Assembly (NCBI GenBank): GCA_024346935.1
Contig: AP024879.1
Coordinates: 992,001-1,056,000, forward strand
Source: Vibrio inusitatus
GTDB lineage: Bacteria; Pseudomonadota; Gammaproteobacteria; Enterobacterales; Vibrionaceae
DNA length: 64,000 nucleotides
Reading direction: 5' to 3'
Shown piece after piece: positions 34,677-44,640 of this stretch (position 1 is the first letter of the stretch; each line of letters begins with the position of its first letter). The position numbers were made by a program, and so were the translations under genes. The notes under the pieces are model-generated. The model saw nothing but the letters and a program-made list of their open reading frames with translations, searched no databases and was not told where the DNA came from.

Positions 34677-35852
34677 TTATTTTTGTGCTTGAGCAAATAC
34701 TTCATCTAACACGTTGCATGTTAGAGCTATTTCTTCACTGCTAAGAGTTGGATGAACCAAGAACATCAAACTCGTTTTACCCAATTCAACCGCATTTTTG
34801 AGCCTTTGTTCTGGTCTCCAAGGAGTATTATCAAACGCCTTTTCTAAGTATACCTCAGAACAACTACCTTGATAAGCGGGAACACCACGCTTCACTATTT
34901 CGTCGACAATCCTATCTCGAGTCCAACCATCCGCCAGAAACTCACTGTTAACAAACAGATAGTGCTTATATGCTGCATGAGAGATATAGTCGGGAACTTT
35001 CACCGTGCGAACGATATTAAATTTCACTGCAATTTCATCAATAATGGCACTATTGGACTGACGAGCACGAGTCCATTCTTGCATTCGGTTCAATTGAATA
35101 CGACCAATAGCACCTTGCATTTCAGTCATTCGCCAGTTGGTACCGAAGGATTCATGTAACCAACGAAAGCCAGGGGCATGTTCTCGCTCATAAACGGCTT
35201 CATAAGACTTTCCATGATCTTTATATGACCACATCTTCCGCCACAGTGATTCATCATTGCATGTCACCATACCACCTTCGCCCCCCGTAGTCATAATTTT
35301 ATCTTGACAGAAAGACCATGCCCCAATATGACCGATGGTACCGACTCCGCGTCCCTTGTATTTAGCACCGTGGGCTTGTGCACAATCCTCTATCACGTAA
35401 AAACCATGTTTTTTCGACAATGCCATAATTGCATCCATCTCGGCGGGCATTCCCGCTAGATGCACAACAATAACGGCTTTGGTTTGTGATGTGAGAACAG
35501 CATTAATAGATTCTGCAGTAATAGCCTGACTATTTAAATCTACATCGGCAAATACTGGAGAAGCTCCTGACGTTACTATAGATGAAGCAGAAGCAAGGAA
35601 GGTTCTTGGTGTTGTAATCACCTCATCGCCTTCACCAACACCAAGAGCCTTTAACGCGATGTCCAAAGCGAGGGTGCCATTACCTAAAGCAATAGCAAAA
35701 TTGCTACCTGCCCACGTTGCAAACTCTTTTTCAAACTCTCGGCATTCTTTGCCAGTCCAATAATTAACTTTGTTGGACAGTAGAACTCGACTAACTGCCT
35801 TCGACTCTTCTTCGGTAAAAGAGGGCCAGGGAGAAAAAGATGTATTAAGCAT
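34677..35852 (-). CDS. DegT/DnrJ/EryC1-family sugar aminotransferase (PglE-like)
   Basis: A 391-aa PLP-dependent aminotransferase with GNGTLALDIALKALG, TTPRTFLASASSI, IEDCAQAHGAKYKG, and the PLP lysine in WSFCQDKIMTTGGEGGM. In the bacillosamine pathway PglE aminates the C4-keto sugar made by the 4,6-dehydratase. Its place between the dehydratase gene and an acetyltransferase gene fits this. A hairpin GCCACA...TGTGGC lies after its stop (34645-34665). Confidence 0.88.
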   Translation of the reverse strand: MLNTSFSPWPSFTEEESKAVSRVLLSNKVNYWTGKECREFEKEFATWAGSNFAIALGNGTLALDIALKALGVGEGDEVITTPRTFLASASSIVTSGASPVFADVDLNSQAITAESINAVLTSQTKAVIVVHLAGMPAEMDAIMALSKKHGFYVIEDCAQAHGAKYKGRGVGTIGHIGAWSFCQDKIMTTGGEGGMVTCNDESLWRKMWSYKDHGKSYEAVYEREHAPGFRWLHESFGTNWRMTEMQGAIGRIQLNRMQEWTRARQSNSAIIDEIAVKFNIVRTVKVPDYISHAAYKHYLFVNSEFLADGWTRDRIVDEIVKRGVPAYQGSCSEVYLEKAFDNTPWRPEQRLKNAVELGKTSLMFLVHPTLSSEEIALTCNVLDEVFAQAQK

Positions 35853-35887
35853 GTATAAAAGTCCTATGATTTCCCGAATAATGGGAG

Positions 35888-36523
35888 TTATTTTTTAGTT
35901 AGGATACGGGCGGGAGAGCCTACCACTGTACAACGGTTTTTGACGTTATTGATGACGGTTGAGCCTGCACCAACAACCACTTGTGAGCCTACAGTAATCA
36001 TTTGTTTAATCTGAGAACCTACACCGACCCAAGAGCAGTTTCCAATTTCGACACCACCCGCAATATTTGCTCCAGGGCTAATATGTACGCCATGACCAAC
36101 GTTGCAATCGTGATCGATAGTTGCACCTGTATTTACAATGCAAGCATCGCCTACTATTGTAAATGGATTAATAACAGCACCCGCAATTACAACGGTTCCA
36201 ATACCAATCTTCGCGTACTTACTTACTATCGCACTTGGATGCAGTAAAGGTTGAAATTTAGCTCCAATCCGTTGCAGATCCATCTGTATTCGCATCCTTT
36301 GTAAATTATTACCAATCGCAACGACAACCAAGTCGTATTCTGCAACTGAAGCCATCAGACTTTTCTTATCACCTGCAATTGACCAATTTTCTAAGTGTTT
36401 TATTTCTGGCCAAGCATCATCGAATAGTACTATGTTTTCGTAGCCATTTAATTCTGCTATTTCAGCCACTACCTTTCCATGTCCTCCCGCACCAAATATT
36501 GCACATCTATTCATGAGGCTCAC
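35888..36523 (-). CDS. Sugar O/N-acetyltransferase, PglD/NeuD family
   Basis: A 211-aa protein with an N-terminal Rossmann-like sugar-nucleotide part (CAIFGAGGHGKVVAEIAE) and a C-terminal left-handed beta helix of hexapeptide repeats (INPFTIVGDACIVNTGA, VHISPGANIAGGVEIG). The NTGATIDHDCNVGHG segment with its histidines is the catalytic region of PglD. It acetylates the 4-amino group to complete a diacetamido sugar. The end of the sugar-transferase gene upstream overlaps its start by 17 nt. Confidence 0.9.
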   Translation of the reverse strand: MSLMNRCAIFGAGGHGKVVAEIAELNGYENIVLFDDAWPEIKHLENWSIAGDKKSLMASVAEYDLVVVAIGNNLQRMRIQMDLQRIGAKFQPLLHPSAIVSKYAKIGIGTVVIAGAVINPFTIVGDACIVNTGATIDHDCNVGHGVHISPGANIAGGVEIGNCSWVGVGSQIKQMITVGSQVVVGAGSTVINNVKNRCTVVGSPARILTKK

Positions 36524-37103
36524 CTTTAAAAGGCTCGACGGTTACGTGGCCTTCCGCAGAGATATCGTCTTTCCGAAGAACTTTTATGACTGTCAAGATC
36601 AATATCTTTACATCAAGAGCAAAGGACTGGTTTTCGACATACCAAGCATCGTATTCAAATTTTTGCTCCCAACTAATTGCGTTGCGACCATTTACTTGTG
36701 CCCACCCTGTGATTCCGGGGCGAACATTATGGCGAATAGCTTGACGATCGTTGTATAAAGGTAAGTACTCCATTAGTAACGGCCTAGGGCCAACTAGACT
36801 CATATCTCCCTTTAATACTGATATCAGCCCGGGCAATTCATCTAAGCTAGTTGATCTTAATTTCATTCCGAATTTGGTCAACCGGTCAGAGTCTGGAAGT
36901 TGATTTCCCTTTTGGTCAAAAGCATCCTTCATACTTCGAAATTTAATCATTGTGAATGGTTTTCCGCCAAGTCCTGGACGTTGTTGCTTGAATAGAAATG
37001 GACTTCCTAGATGAAAAAACACGACGAGGGATATACCCAATAGTAATGGAAGTAGCAAAATAATAGCGATCAGTGAAATTACAATATCGAACAAGCGTTT
37101 CAA
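36507..37103 (-). CDS. Initiating phosphoglycosyltransferase (PglC/WecP-like)
   Basis: A 198-aa monotopic phosphoglycosyltransferase: a re-entrant N-terminal hydrophobic helix (residues 5-33), then GSPFLFKQQRPGLGGKPFTMIKFRSM, TSLDELPGLISVLKGDMSLVGPRP and GITGWAQVNGRN. It moves a sugar phosphate from UDP to undecaprenyl phosphate on the inner face of the inner membrane and so starts each repeat unit. The short PglC-size form with a neighbouring bacillosamine gene set suggests that diacetyl-bacillosamine or a similar sugar is the first residue. Confidence 0.9.
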   Translation of the reverse strand: MKRLFDIVISLIAIILLLPLLLGISLVVFFHLGSPFLFKQQRPGLGGKPFTMIKFRSMKDAFDQKGNQLPDSDRLTKFGMKLRSTSLDELPGLISVLKGDMSLVGPRPLLMEYLPLYNDRQAIRHNVRPGITGWAQVNGRNAISWEQKFEYDAWYVENQSFALDVKILILTVIKVLRKDDISAEGHVTVEPFKGEPHE

Positions 37104-38227
37104 TTTTCAATCTCCATACCCAAAAGCATTTGTTTATTAACAATTTCAACGTCAAATTTTTGTTCGACCATCTCACGAGACGCCTTACCCATAGAGACAA
37201 TCCTATCAGGTGACTCGATGAAGAAGACCATAGCATCATAGATGGACACGGAATCTTTCACTGGAACCAAAAATCCATTTACCCCATTCCTTACAGTTTC
37301 TCTACACCCAGGAGCATCAGTAGTAATTATTGGTCTACCCATTGCCATTGCCTCAAGAACTGTTCTGGGTAGCCCCTCACGATACGAAGGAAGAACATAG
37401 ACAGAAGAGTTGGATATTGCAGTTTGAACCTCACTTTTCTTACCCAAAAATTCAATATAACCATTTGAAATCCAATCATCTAACTCCTGTTGCTCAATGG
37501 CGTCAGGATTTTCGTCAATCCAACCCACCAAGCGACAAACGGATTCGGGATGAGTCTTCTTGAGTTTTTTTGCAGCTGAAGCGTATTCACGAACCCCCTT
37601 ATCCCCAAGAAGTCGTGCAATCAGTAAAAAATCGCATACATCAGGTAGAGGAGTTACGTCAAACAGGCTAGTATCTACTCCTGACCCATTAACGACAATC
37701 GAATCACCGATCCTACTATTTAGACCCAAAGACGAAAACAAATCTCTATCATCAGGATTTTGATAAAAAACTTTATCATTAAAACTCAAAGCTAACTTAT
37801 ACAGAAAATGTAATAGCTTTTGTACAGCCCTTCGTTTACCACTTGCTTCTCCAGTGAACGCATAACCCAAACCAGTAATTAAAGAATAACACGCTTGCAC
37901 TCGAGCTATTTTTGCCGCAATAGAACCATAAATCACGGGCTTGATAGTGTATGAGAGTACTTTATCAGGCTTAACCTTACTTAATACTTTCGTAATCTCT
38001 AATAAAGAATTTAAATCCTTTAATGGGTTTAAGCCTGTCCGTTCTAATCTTACTTGATGTACTACAATAGAACGCTTTTCCAAAGCATCGAGAATAAAGC
38101 GCTGCATTTTTGGAGCAATGACATGCACCTCATATCCACCTAATTTGAGAGCTTCAATAAGAGAACCACGAAAAGACAAGATAGAGTCAGGATAGCTAGC
38201 TATCAATACGAATACTTTTTTTCTCAT
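37100..38227 (-). CDS. Glycosyltransferase family 4 (PglA-like)
   Basis: A 375-aa GT-B fold enzyme with the N-terminal KVFVLIASYPDSILSFR, the SLITGLGYAFTG segment typical of PglA-like enzymes, and the C-terminal donor site PSYREGLPRTVLEAMAMGRPIITTDAPG. It probably adds the second sugar to the lipid-linked first residue in the cytoplasm. It overlaps the following phosphoglycosyltransferase gene by 4 nt. Confidence 0.85.
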   Translation of the reverse strand: MRKKVFVLIASYPDSILSFRGSLIEALKLGGYEVHVIAPKMQRFILDALEKRSIVVHQVRLERTGLNPLKDLNSLLEITKVLSKVKPDKVLSYTIKPVIYGSIAAKIARVQACYSLITGLGYAFTGEASGKRRAVQKLLHFLYKLALSFNDKVFYQNPDDRDLFSSLGLNSRIGDSIVVNGSGVDTSLFDVTPLPDVCDFLLIARLLGDKGVREYASAAKKLKKTHPESVCRLVGWIDENPDAIEQQELDDWISNGYIEFLGKKSEVQTAISNSSVYVLPSYREGLPRTVLEAMAMGRPIITTDAPGCRETVRNGVNGFLVPVKDSVSIYDAMVFFIESPDRIVSMGKASREMVEQKFDVEIVNKQMLLGMEIEN

Positions 38228-38248
38228 AAAACCTCTAAATTCTATCTT

Positions 38249-39337
38249 TTATTTTGTACGCAACCCAACACACTGCTTCATTATTTTTGAAACTCTTCGC
38301 CATTGAGTCTGGACGCTATATTTATTCTGTACTGCGGTTCTTCCGTTCTCACCAAGACTTAGACGTAAATGTCGGTCATTAAGTAACTCAGACAAAGCAG
38401 TGAACCAACCACACTCATCCTCAACTAAACTTCCGCTTTTGCTACCATTTACTATGTCAAAGTTAACACCGACATTAGATGCTACTACCGGTATTCCGCA
38501 CGCCATGTACTGAATCAACTTGTATCCGCATTTTCCTCTTTCCCAAGGACCGTCTGTTAGAGGCATTATCCCGATATCCATTTGTTGGATGCGTTCGACC
38601 TCGGTAGACTCACTCCAAGGAAACAACTTAATCGCGATGCCTGGCATGCTATTTACAGTTTCTTTCGTTGCTCCAACCAAATGAAGCTCAAAGTCAAAAT
38701 TCTTAGACAACCTAACGAACACAGGAAGCAAATCAATTATATATTTTTGAGTTGTCGGAGATCCGATCCAGCCGACGACTAAGTCTGGACTAGCTTTTCT
38801 TTTTACCGAGTACTTAAGGATGTCCACAACGGTAGGAATCAACTGTATATTCCGAGCATTAGCATCAATAGCTCTTTGTTCGAGATAATTATTACCAACA
38901 ATTGTAATTGAAGAAAGAGCCATAACATCATCGATCTTTCGTCTCAACAAGCGTATTATTAACGGATTATTAGACAAGTCATAATTGTGGAAAATAGCAT
39001 CATCATAGTCAACAATAATTCTACAACCAAAACTTCGGAGAATCTTTTCAAAAACTGACGGGATATATGGAAAAAGTTCCTTCTCTATCCAAAGTATGTC
39101 ATATCGGCAGCATGTAAATAACGTTAAAATCCTATTAAAATATAGTTTAATTACCGAAAGCTTACTAATATAACCTCCACTATAGAGTGTATTTAAATAA
39201 GAGCAATCAAAAAGAGGAGATACCACAAAACTAAACCCATCTTTTTCTAGAAAAGGAATATATTGATGGGTTCTCAATCTACTACTAGCACCAAGGCGAC
39301 TGTACTTTGATAGAATTAAGACGTTAATGGTGGACAT
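38249..39337 (-). CDS. Glycosyltransferase (GT-B, family 1/4-like)
   Basis: A 362-aa protein with a GT-B pattern: LSKYSRLGASSRLRTHQYIP at the start, IIVDYDDAIFHNYD in the middle, LVVGWIGSPTTQKYI and ERGKCGYKLIQYMACGIPVVAS in the C-terminal donor domain. The LGASSRLR start is common in enzymes of polysaccharide loci. Specificity cannot be read. The stop of the polymerase gene overlaps its start by 22 nt. Confidence 0.82.
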   Translation of the reverse strand: MSTINVLILSKYSRLGASSRLRTHQYIPFLEKDGFSFVVSPLFDCSYLNTLYSGGYISKLSVIKLYFNRILTLFTCCRYDILWIEKELFPYIPSVFEKILRSFGCRIIVDYDDAIFHNYDLSNNPLIIRLLRRKIDDVMALSSITIVGNNYLEQRAIDANARNIQLIPTVVDILKYSVKRKASPDLVVGWIGSPTTQKYIIDLLPVFVRLSKNFDFELHLVGATKETVNSMPGIAIKLFPWSESTEVERIQQMDIGIMPLTDGPWERGKCGYKLIQYMACGIPVVASNVGVNFDIVNGSKSGSLVEDECGWFTALSELLNDRHLRLSLGENGRTAVQNKYSVQTQWRRVSKIMKQCVGLRTK

Positions 39338-40509
39338 GTTAGTTCATTCCTTCTTTTTTGAAAATAAATTACTGGCATCACATACATCCACTGGAATGAT
39401 ATAGACATAATATAAGGGTTACTATTTGCTACAATTAACATTGCAATTAGGGATAAAGCGAATGCAAAATCTAAATGATTCGCGTGATTCAGTTTTATCA
39501 ACTGAGCCGCGATTGTAAGAGAATATAGAAATGGAAGTAGGTAAATAAACAACCCTAGAAAACCAACATGATAAAAGGTAGAAAAGAGCATTAATTCATA
39601 ACGCCAAGGGTGGTTACTATTCCTAATAACCTCAGCAGGAATACCATGTCCAATGCCTAGTCCATAGCTTACATTGATCCCTTCTAGAAGAGCAAAAAAC
39701 TGTTCTACACGTTCACTTCCGCCTCCAGATAGTATCTTTTCAATCAAGCGACTAATAATCGAAACATCTATATCCAGATAAAAATATGATATTAATGTTA
39801 GAAAAGGAACAAGCAAAGAAAAAACAATAAATATATGCTTTCTTGATTTATAAAAAATAAAAACAGACAATGAAAAAAGGTAAATACTGAGTAACGCTCC
39901 GCGACCTGAGTAATATGCCACAAGTCCAACCAAAACCGCTAAAAAAAACATAACCCAAGAATTAACTTTAGTTAACATTACGAAAAGAAATGGAACTGAA
40001 AATATGAAAGTACCAAACACATGCATTGTCATACCTGCTCCAGAAGAGTCAACGGTCGAATTCGCAAACTCCTCTGATATAAACAATGAAACAGCATGAG
40101 GACCATAATTCTTAAATAAAAAATAAAACGCATATACAGAAAAACATGCTAAAAATAGTAGAAAAGCTCCAAACTTAAGTAAAACTTTATATTCCATATT
40201 TTCGAATAGTGCGATACACACAATTATCCATAAAAATGGAAAGATAATGTAAACTACCGTATTTAAATAGACAGACTCGACTGATGCTCCATTAATAACA
40301 CCCACAATAAAGTAAATAACGGTAATCAGCAATGTCATGCCGTATAAAACGAAAATCTTTTTATAGTATAGGAATACATTCCAATGTAACAAAGACATTA
40401 GAAAAGATAAACCAATAAATGCAACAAATAGAGGTCTAATGCTATTTGGTAAAACAAAAGATAGAAAAAATAGTATAGATACAGTAAACCTATATATATT
40501 AATTATCAT
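39316..40509 (-). CDS. wzy: O-antigen/capsule polymerase Wzy candidate
   Basis: ATG 40509 is preferred because it overlaps the previous stop and removes 27 unrelated residues. The 397-aa protein is almost entirely hydrophobic, with about ten to twelve membrane helices and a large polar loop (about residues 245-310, EKILSGGGSERVEQFFALLE). Wzy proteins share topology rather than sequence. The AT-rich, poorly conserved gene beside wzx and transferases is the only polymerase candidate in the cluster. It links repeat units at the periplasmic side. Confidence 0.8.
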   Translation of the reverse strand: MIINIYRFTVSILFFLSFVLPNSIRPLFVAFIGLSFLMSLLHWNVFLYYKKIFVLYGMTLLITVIYFIVGVINGASVESVYLNTVVYIIFPFLWIIVCIALFENMEYKVLLKFGAFLLFLACFSVYAFYFLFKNYGPHAVSLFISEEFANSTVDSSGAGMTMHVFGTFIFSVPFLFVMLTKVNSWVMFFLAVLVGLVAYYSGRGALLSIYLFSLSVFIFYKSRKHIFIVFSLLVPFLTLISYFYLDIDVSIISRLIEKILSGGGSERVEQFFALLEGINVSYGLGIGHGIPAEVIRNSNHPWRYELMLFSTFYHVGFLGLFIYLLPFLYSLTIAAQLIKLNHANHLDFAFALSLIAMLIVANSNPYIMSISFQWMYVMPVIYFQKRRNELTCPPLTS

Positions 40510-41332
40510 TTTTACACCATAATAAAACTTTAGCAAACTGTCGAGTCCAAAGTAATTTGAACCTAACAAACAAAACAAATCTCGAAACAAAGCTTTTCAG
40601 AGAATTGTTTCTCTCACCTAAATTTCCGGCCCCTATAGCATTATTTGAATGTTGTCGGTATAACATAGTAGGTACATTTAAAATTGAAATATTTCCTTTT
40701 AAACTAGCCAGACTAACCAACCACCAATCATGCATAAGTGCAGCGGCAGGTATTGGCAATGAAATATCAAGTAAAGCGCGATTAACTAGCATAGTGCATC
40801 CTGGTGAAATATTGCGATATAGAGGTTTTCCTCTATATACTCCTAGTTTATCAAACGGGTACGATCTTAACGCAAACATAGAGTCTTGAAGTAAGTTAAG
40901 TTTATCGTCTACAATCCTCACATCGGTACATACTAAAAGAGGCCGACCTTCATCTTTTAACAACGCTTCATTGAGTGTTGCTTCAATTTTCCTTGGAAGC
41001 CAGACGTCATCTTGATCGCATAGCATCACGTATTCACTTTTAGTGAGCGAAAGACCATGAGAAAAATTATTCTTCGCTCCATGAAAACCTGATTCATTAA
41101 CGAAGTAATCTACTTTTTCAAATGAAATTATCTTTTGGTATATAGTATCGTCAATAGTAGGAGAATCGTTTACTATAATTATTCTTGATATTCGTGAATA
41201 GTAAGTTTGATTTATTATGGAATTTAACTGCTCAATAATATAATGATTAGGCTTATAAATAGCCATCACGATCTCAATGGTACTTGAATTAGAAATATTC
41301 ATTTTTCCTATGCGCTTAATCATAAATAACAC
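40499..41332 (-). CDS. Glycosyltransferase family 2
   Basis: A GT-A enzyme of up to 277 aa; starts at 41323 or 41302 are also possible. It has VMAIYKPNHYIIEQLNSIINQ, IIIVNDSPT, LCDQDDVWLPRKIEATL (DxD-type site) and ISPGCTMLVNRALL with LMHDWWLV. This set is seen in rhamnosyltransferase-like members of the family. With the rml genes in the cluster it may add rhamnose, but this is a guess. Its stop overlaps the polymerase start by 11 nt. Confidence 0.86.
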   Translation of the reverse strand: MLFMIKRIGKMNISNSSTIEIVMAIYKPNHYIIEQLNSIINQTYYSRISRIIIVNDSPTIDDTIYQKIISFEKVDYFVNESGFHGAKNNFSHGLSLTKSEYVMLCDQDDVWLPRKIEATLNEALLKDEGRPLLVCTDVRIVDDKLNLLQDSMFALRSYPFDKLGVYRGKPLYRNISPGCTMLVNRALLDISLPIPAAALMHDWWLVSLASLKGNISILNVPTMLYRQHSNNAIGAGNLGERNNSLKSFVSRFVLFVRFKLLWTRQFAKVLLWCKNDN

Positions 41333-41354
41333 TCAAAATTAACAGCTAAATTGC

Positions 41355-42092
41355 TCAATATCTTTTATTTTGCAAAAAAAAAACTTCCCAAAGTCGATTT
41401 ACAATTTTTGCTATTATATTATTAGAGGCGTTTTTTTTAAGATGTGGATGATAGTAAAAGTATTTGTTTACAAAACGTCCATCATGCTTTCCAAGACAAT
41501 AAACCTCTAACCCTGTTTTGAAGCATGAATAGGTCAAAGATAACTGGTCTCTTTTAACGCCACGAGAAAACTCGTCCCACCATAATTTCATTGTATTATT
41601 TACAAGGCTGGTGTTTTTTCTAACAATGATATTCGCCTCATATAATGCCTTACTTTTAAACCCTTGTTCTTTATAGCGAGTCATCTGGTTATCAACGTTA
41701 AAAAAATAGTCATAACCTCTCCTCTTGAGATCATCTGCCTCTTCGTAAACAGAAGACCTTTGAGGATGTCTGTATAAAGCTAGCTCATATTTACTTTGCG
41801 ACACTTGGTTTATCAGAGGTTTAATCTCACTTTTAACTTCTATATTCGAATCAACATATATTGTCATATCGTAGTCACTAAAAAGTAAGCTAGGCTGTAT
41901 TTTGAACTTTCGATTAAAAGTAACGTTCGACTCCTTTGCCTCTTTGTCAATAACTATCAATTTCCAACCTTTTGGAGTCTCTCTAACTCTATCACTGATC
42001 AAAAATGCTTCTATGTCACTGCTTAGTGTTATTGAATTTAACTCATCGTATTCCCCGGCTAATACCGTATACAGCGCAATTTTTTTTCTCAT
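41355..42092 (-). CDS. Glycosyltransferase-domain protein (DUF616/TOD1-like)
   Basis: A 245-aa protein starting KIALYTVLAGEYDELNS with FLISDRVRETPKGWKLIVID, the acidic site YDMTIYVDSNIEVKSE, and RHPQRSSVYEEADDL. These are marks of the DUF616 (TOD1/MUCI70) glycosyltransferase group common in capsule and O-antigen clusters. The VDSNIE acidic segment probably binds the metal and nucleotide sugar. It is encoded 2 nt after wzx. Confidence 0.8.
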   Translation of the reverse strand: MRKKIALYTVLAGEYDELNSITLSSDIEAFLISDRVRETPKGWKLIVIDKEAKESNVTFNRKFKIQPSLLFSDYDMTIYVDSNIEVKSEIKPLINQVSQSKYELALYRHPQRSSVYEEADDLKRRGYDYFFNVDNQMTRYKEQGFKSKALYEANIIVRKNTSLVNNTMKLWWDEFSRGVKRDQLSLTYSCFKTGLEVYCLGKHDGRFVNKYFYYHPHLKKNASNNIIAKIVNRLWEVFFLQNKRY

Positions 42093-42094
42093 AA

Positions 42095-43390
42095 TTAATA
42101 CTTTTGATTTTTTGAATTTGAATTTGAATTTGAATTTGAATTTGAATTTTCCGATATTAACACAGTACTTAAGAAATAATACAATCTTATCAATAATTCA
42201 AAAATATATACGGTCAATACGGATATAAGAAACACCTGAAAATCGTCAATGCTAATGACTATTAATATGCTCATACATACGAAATGATAAATAGTTGTGT
42301 AGTTAATCGCCGCAAAATACTGACGTCTATGACCAAAAGCGTTTAAGTAGTTTCTAGCTATCGTTTGAGAACACGACAGAAGTAAAGGAACAACAAATAA
42401 AATTGATATTAAATCCTTATATTCTCTGTCTATATTAAAGTAATCTAGAGAGATGAAGTTAAACAGTAACACTGATAATACTAAACTAGATAACCCATAC
42501 CCTATAAGTGTAAGAAGCACATAGATAAATTGTTTGATATTTTTATTTCTTACAAATTTTGGGTATACTAAGCTATTAACAATACCGATTGGAATAGTTA
42601 AAACAGAAACTATTTTCATTGCAAAGTCATATACTACTACCATTTCATATGAAATAAGATGTCCAAGTACTAATATTGTTGTTTTGTCTTTTATTGAAAT
42701 AAAAAATGTCGAATAAAACAAATCAAAACCTTGCCGAAAATAATAGTAAAGTGTTCTAAACCTGAATCTGGTTAGTCGAATACCTTCGACAAAAACAAAA
42801 TGATAAATGTAAATCACTGATAATAATATAGCACTCATCGCATACAGCCACCCTAACATATATGAGTCGCTCTTTGATTTTACAACTGAAAATACGCCAA
42901 TCAAAAATATTATACGGGTAATCAATCGAATAAATACTGTTACTTTTACGTTTTCCATTCCGATATAATACCAGTCATTTGCAAAAACATACTGAAGTAA
43001 GCAAAGACTAAGTATAAGAGAAAGCTCTCTGTCTTCAGAATAATTATAAGCATATACAAGAAATATAGTAGAAACACAACATAGAAGTATTAATTTAATA
43101 TAGATAGCGTTTGACACTATCTCATTTATTTTATTTTTATCACGCCTATTTAGGGATACTAACTTTACACCATTCAACTCAAAACCGTAGTTGATTACAA
43201 CCGAGAATATTGTTATCAAACTTAGTTCGTAAATTACGGACCCATAACTACCTAGTCCCAGAACTTTAATCAAATATGGATAAGTTAAAAGTGGGATTAA
43301 AATATCTATAACCCTAGCGAAAGTGACTAAAGTCATGTCATTTAATAGTTTCTTGTTTACTTTCAACAAACCAATTATTCGCCCAAGCAT
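42095..43390 (-). CDS. wzx: Wzx-type flippase with an Asn-Ser repeat tail
   Basis: A 431-aa membrane protein of the MATE/PST type with about 12-14 helices and the early PLLTYPYLIKVLGLGSYGSV motif found in Wzx proteins. It flips the lipid-linked repeat unit across the inner membrane. The last 16 residues are (N-S) repeats and KNQKY, encoded by a hexanucleotide repeat (six GAATTT units on the plus strand). Slippage there changes tail length without breaking the frame. Confidence 0.88.
   Translation of the reverse strand: MLGRIIGLLKVNKKLLNDMTLVTFARVIDILIPLLTYPYLIKVLGLGSYGSVIYELSLITIFSVVINYGFELNGVKLVSLNRRDKNKINEIVSNAIYIKLILLCCVSTIFLVYAYNYSEDRELSLILSLCLLQYVFANDWYYIGMENVKVTVFIRLITRIIFLIGVFSVVKSKSDSYMLGWLYAMSAILLSVIYIYHFVFVEGIRLTRFRFRTLYYYFRQGFDLFYSTFFISIKDKTTILVLGHLISYEMVVVYDFAMKIVSVLTIPIGIVNSLVYPKFVRNKNIKQFIYVLLTLIGYGLSSLVLSVLLFNFISLDYFNIDREYKDLISILFVVPLLLSCSQTIARNYLNAFGHRRQYFAAINYTTIYHFVCMSILIVISIDDFQVFLISVLTVYIFELLIRLYYFLSTVLISENSNSNSNSNSNSKNQKY
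42114..42149. repeat. Hexanucleotide tandem repeat (GAATTT)x6 at the end of wzx
   Basis: Six perfect GAATTT units lie within the last codons of wzx, encoding alternating Asn-Ser on the minus strand. The unit is a multiple of three, so copy-number change alters only tail length. Confidence 0.95.
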
Positions 43391-44091
43391 CTTTTAATTG
43401 TACCTTTCATTTTATAAATTAACGTTCAAAATTAAATGCAATTTTTGTATGTTAATGTCATATCATAAATATAAACCATTAACTTAAACCTTTTTAATTT
43501 ATGAATAAAATTTGAATAATAAGTATCCAATAGGAAATGTCAAGAAAGACGACCATGGTACTTGGTGATTTCTAAATGTATATTTGGTCATCACGCAAAT
43601 AGAAGTTCCTTTCAAAACACTGGTCGTTTTTATTATCTCTTTACAATCATCTAAAGCTTTGCTTGAGAGAGAAAAATCAAATTTTTAGTTAACGTATATC
43701 TTATTATTAGATTCAAATCTATCGTGATTTACCTATCATAACGTAGATTTCTCAGTAAACCTATTGGTTTTAAGGTCTCTCGATTAAGTCCATGTCTAGT
43801 CAGTAATATCTTCCTGATTATTTTTTCTTCTCTATTTCTATAATTGCTATTCTTGAATTTCGTGGTGGTAATTCTTCTCTAACTGTTCTTTAAAAAATAT
43901 GTTCGTTGCTTTTATATCACTTCCAAAATTATTTATGAAGAGAAACAATCTATAATTTTAGCATTAAGTTTTATAAAACATGAACAAGGCAATATATCAT
44001 AAGCAAAGAAAGTTGCGTTCAGTTTGAACCTTTACTTTGGAAATTATCTCTAAATCAGTTAAATATATAGCTTAAATAACACTTTATTCTA
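43391..44091. other. AT-rich gap between wzx and rmlC
   Basis: About 700 bp without an intact gene. On the minus strand near 43740-43930 short protein-like segments appear in different frames (for example IFFKEQLEKNYHHEIQE and IIRKILLTRHGLNRETLK). This may mean a decayed gene that I cannot identify. No repeat or terminator is clear. Confidence 0.4.
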
Positions 44092-44640
44092 TTAAGATAT
44101 ATTTAGTTCATTTAAATTAACACCGTTCTCGTCCTTCTCTGATAGAAAAACGCCCTTTTCGGATAGTGGCCACTTTATATTGATACTAGGGCAATTCCAC
44201 TTAATCGACAACTCAGCACTTGGGTTATAATAATCAGTACACTTGTAAACGAACTCGGCTTCTTCACTAGTAACATAAAACCCGTGAGCAAACCCTTCTG
44301 GAATCCATAATTGACGCTTATTCTCCTCAGATAGGTATACACCAACCCAACTACCGAACGTTGGGGAATCTATGCGAATATCTACCGCGACATCAAATAC
44401 TTCACCAGAGATAACTCGTACCAACTTGCCCTGGGTGTTTTCTGTTTGATAATGTAAACCTCTAAGTATTCCTTTTGATGATTTAGAATGGTTGTCCTGA
44501 ACAAATTGGGTTGGTTTACCTACAACTAATTCTTCGAACTTCTTTTGCTGCCAAGTTTCCATAAAGAAACCACGTTCATCACCGAACACTGACGGTTCGA
44601 TTATCTTAACATCAGGGATATCTGTACCAATGACTTTCAT
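44092..44640 (-). CDS. rmlC: dTDP-4-dehydrorhamnose 3,5-epimerase
   Basis: A 182-aa cupin with VFGDERGFFMETW, QDNHSKSSKGILRGLHYQ (catalytic His in GLHYQ), GKLVRVISGEVFDVAVDIR and WIPEGFAHGF. It is complete and of normal length. It catalyses the third step to dTDP-L-rhamnose. It is separated from rmlB, rmlA and rmlD by about 5 kb, while a broken copy of rmlC remains directly after rmlD (49252-49478), so this copy probably supplies the activity. Confidence 0.93.
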   Translation of the reverse strand: MKVIGTDIPDVKIIEPSVFGDERGFFMETWQQKKFEELVVGKPTQFVQDNHSKSSKGILRGLHYQTENTQGKLVRVISGEVFDVAVDIRIDSPTFGSWVGVYLSEENKRQLWIPEGFAHGFYVTSEEAEFVYKCTDYYNPSAELSIKWNCPSINIKWPLSEKGVFLSEKDENGVNLNELNIS

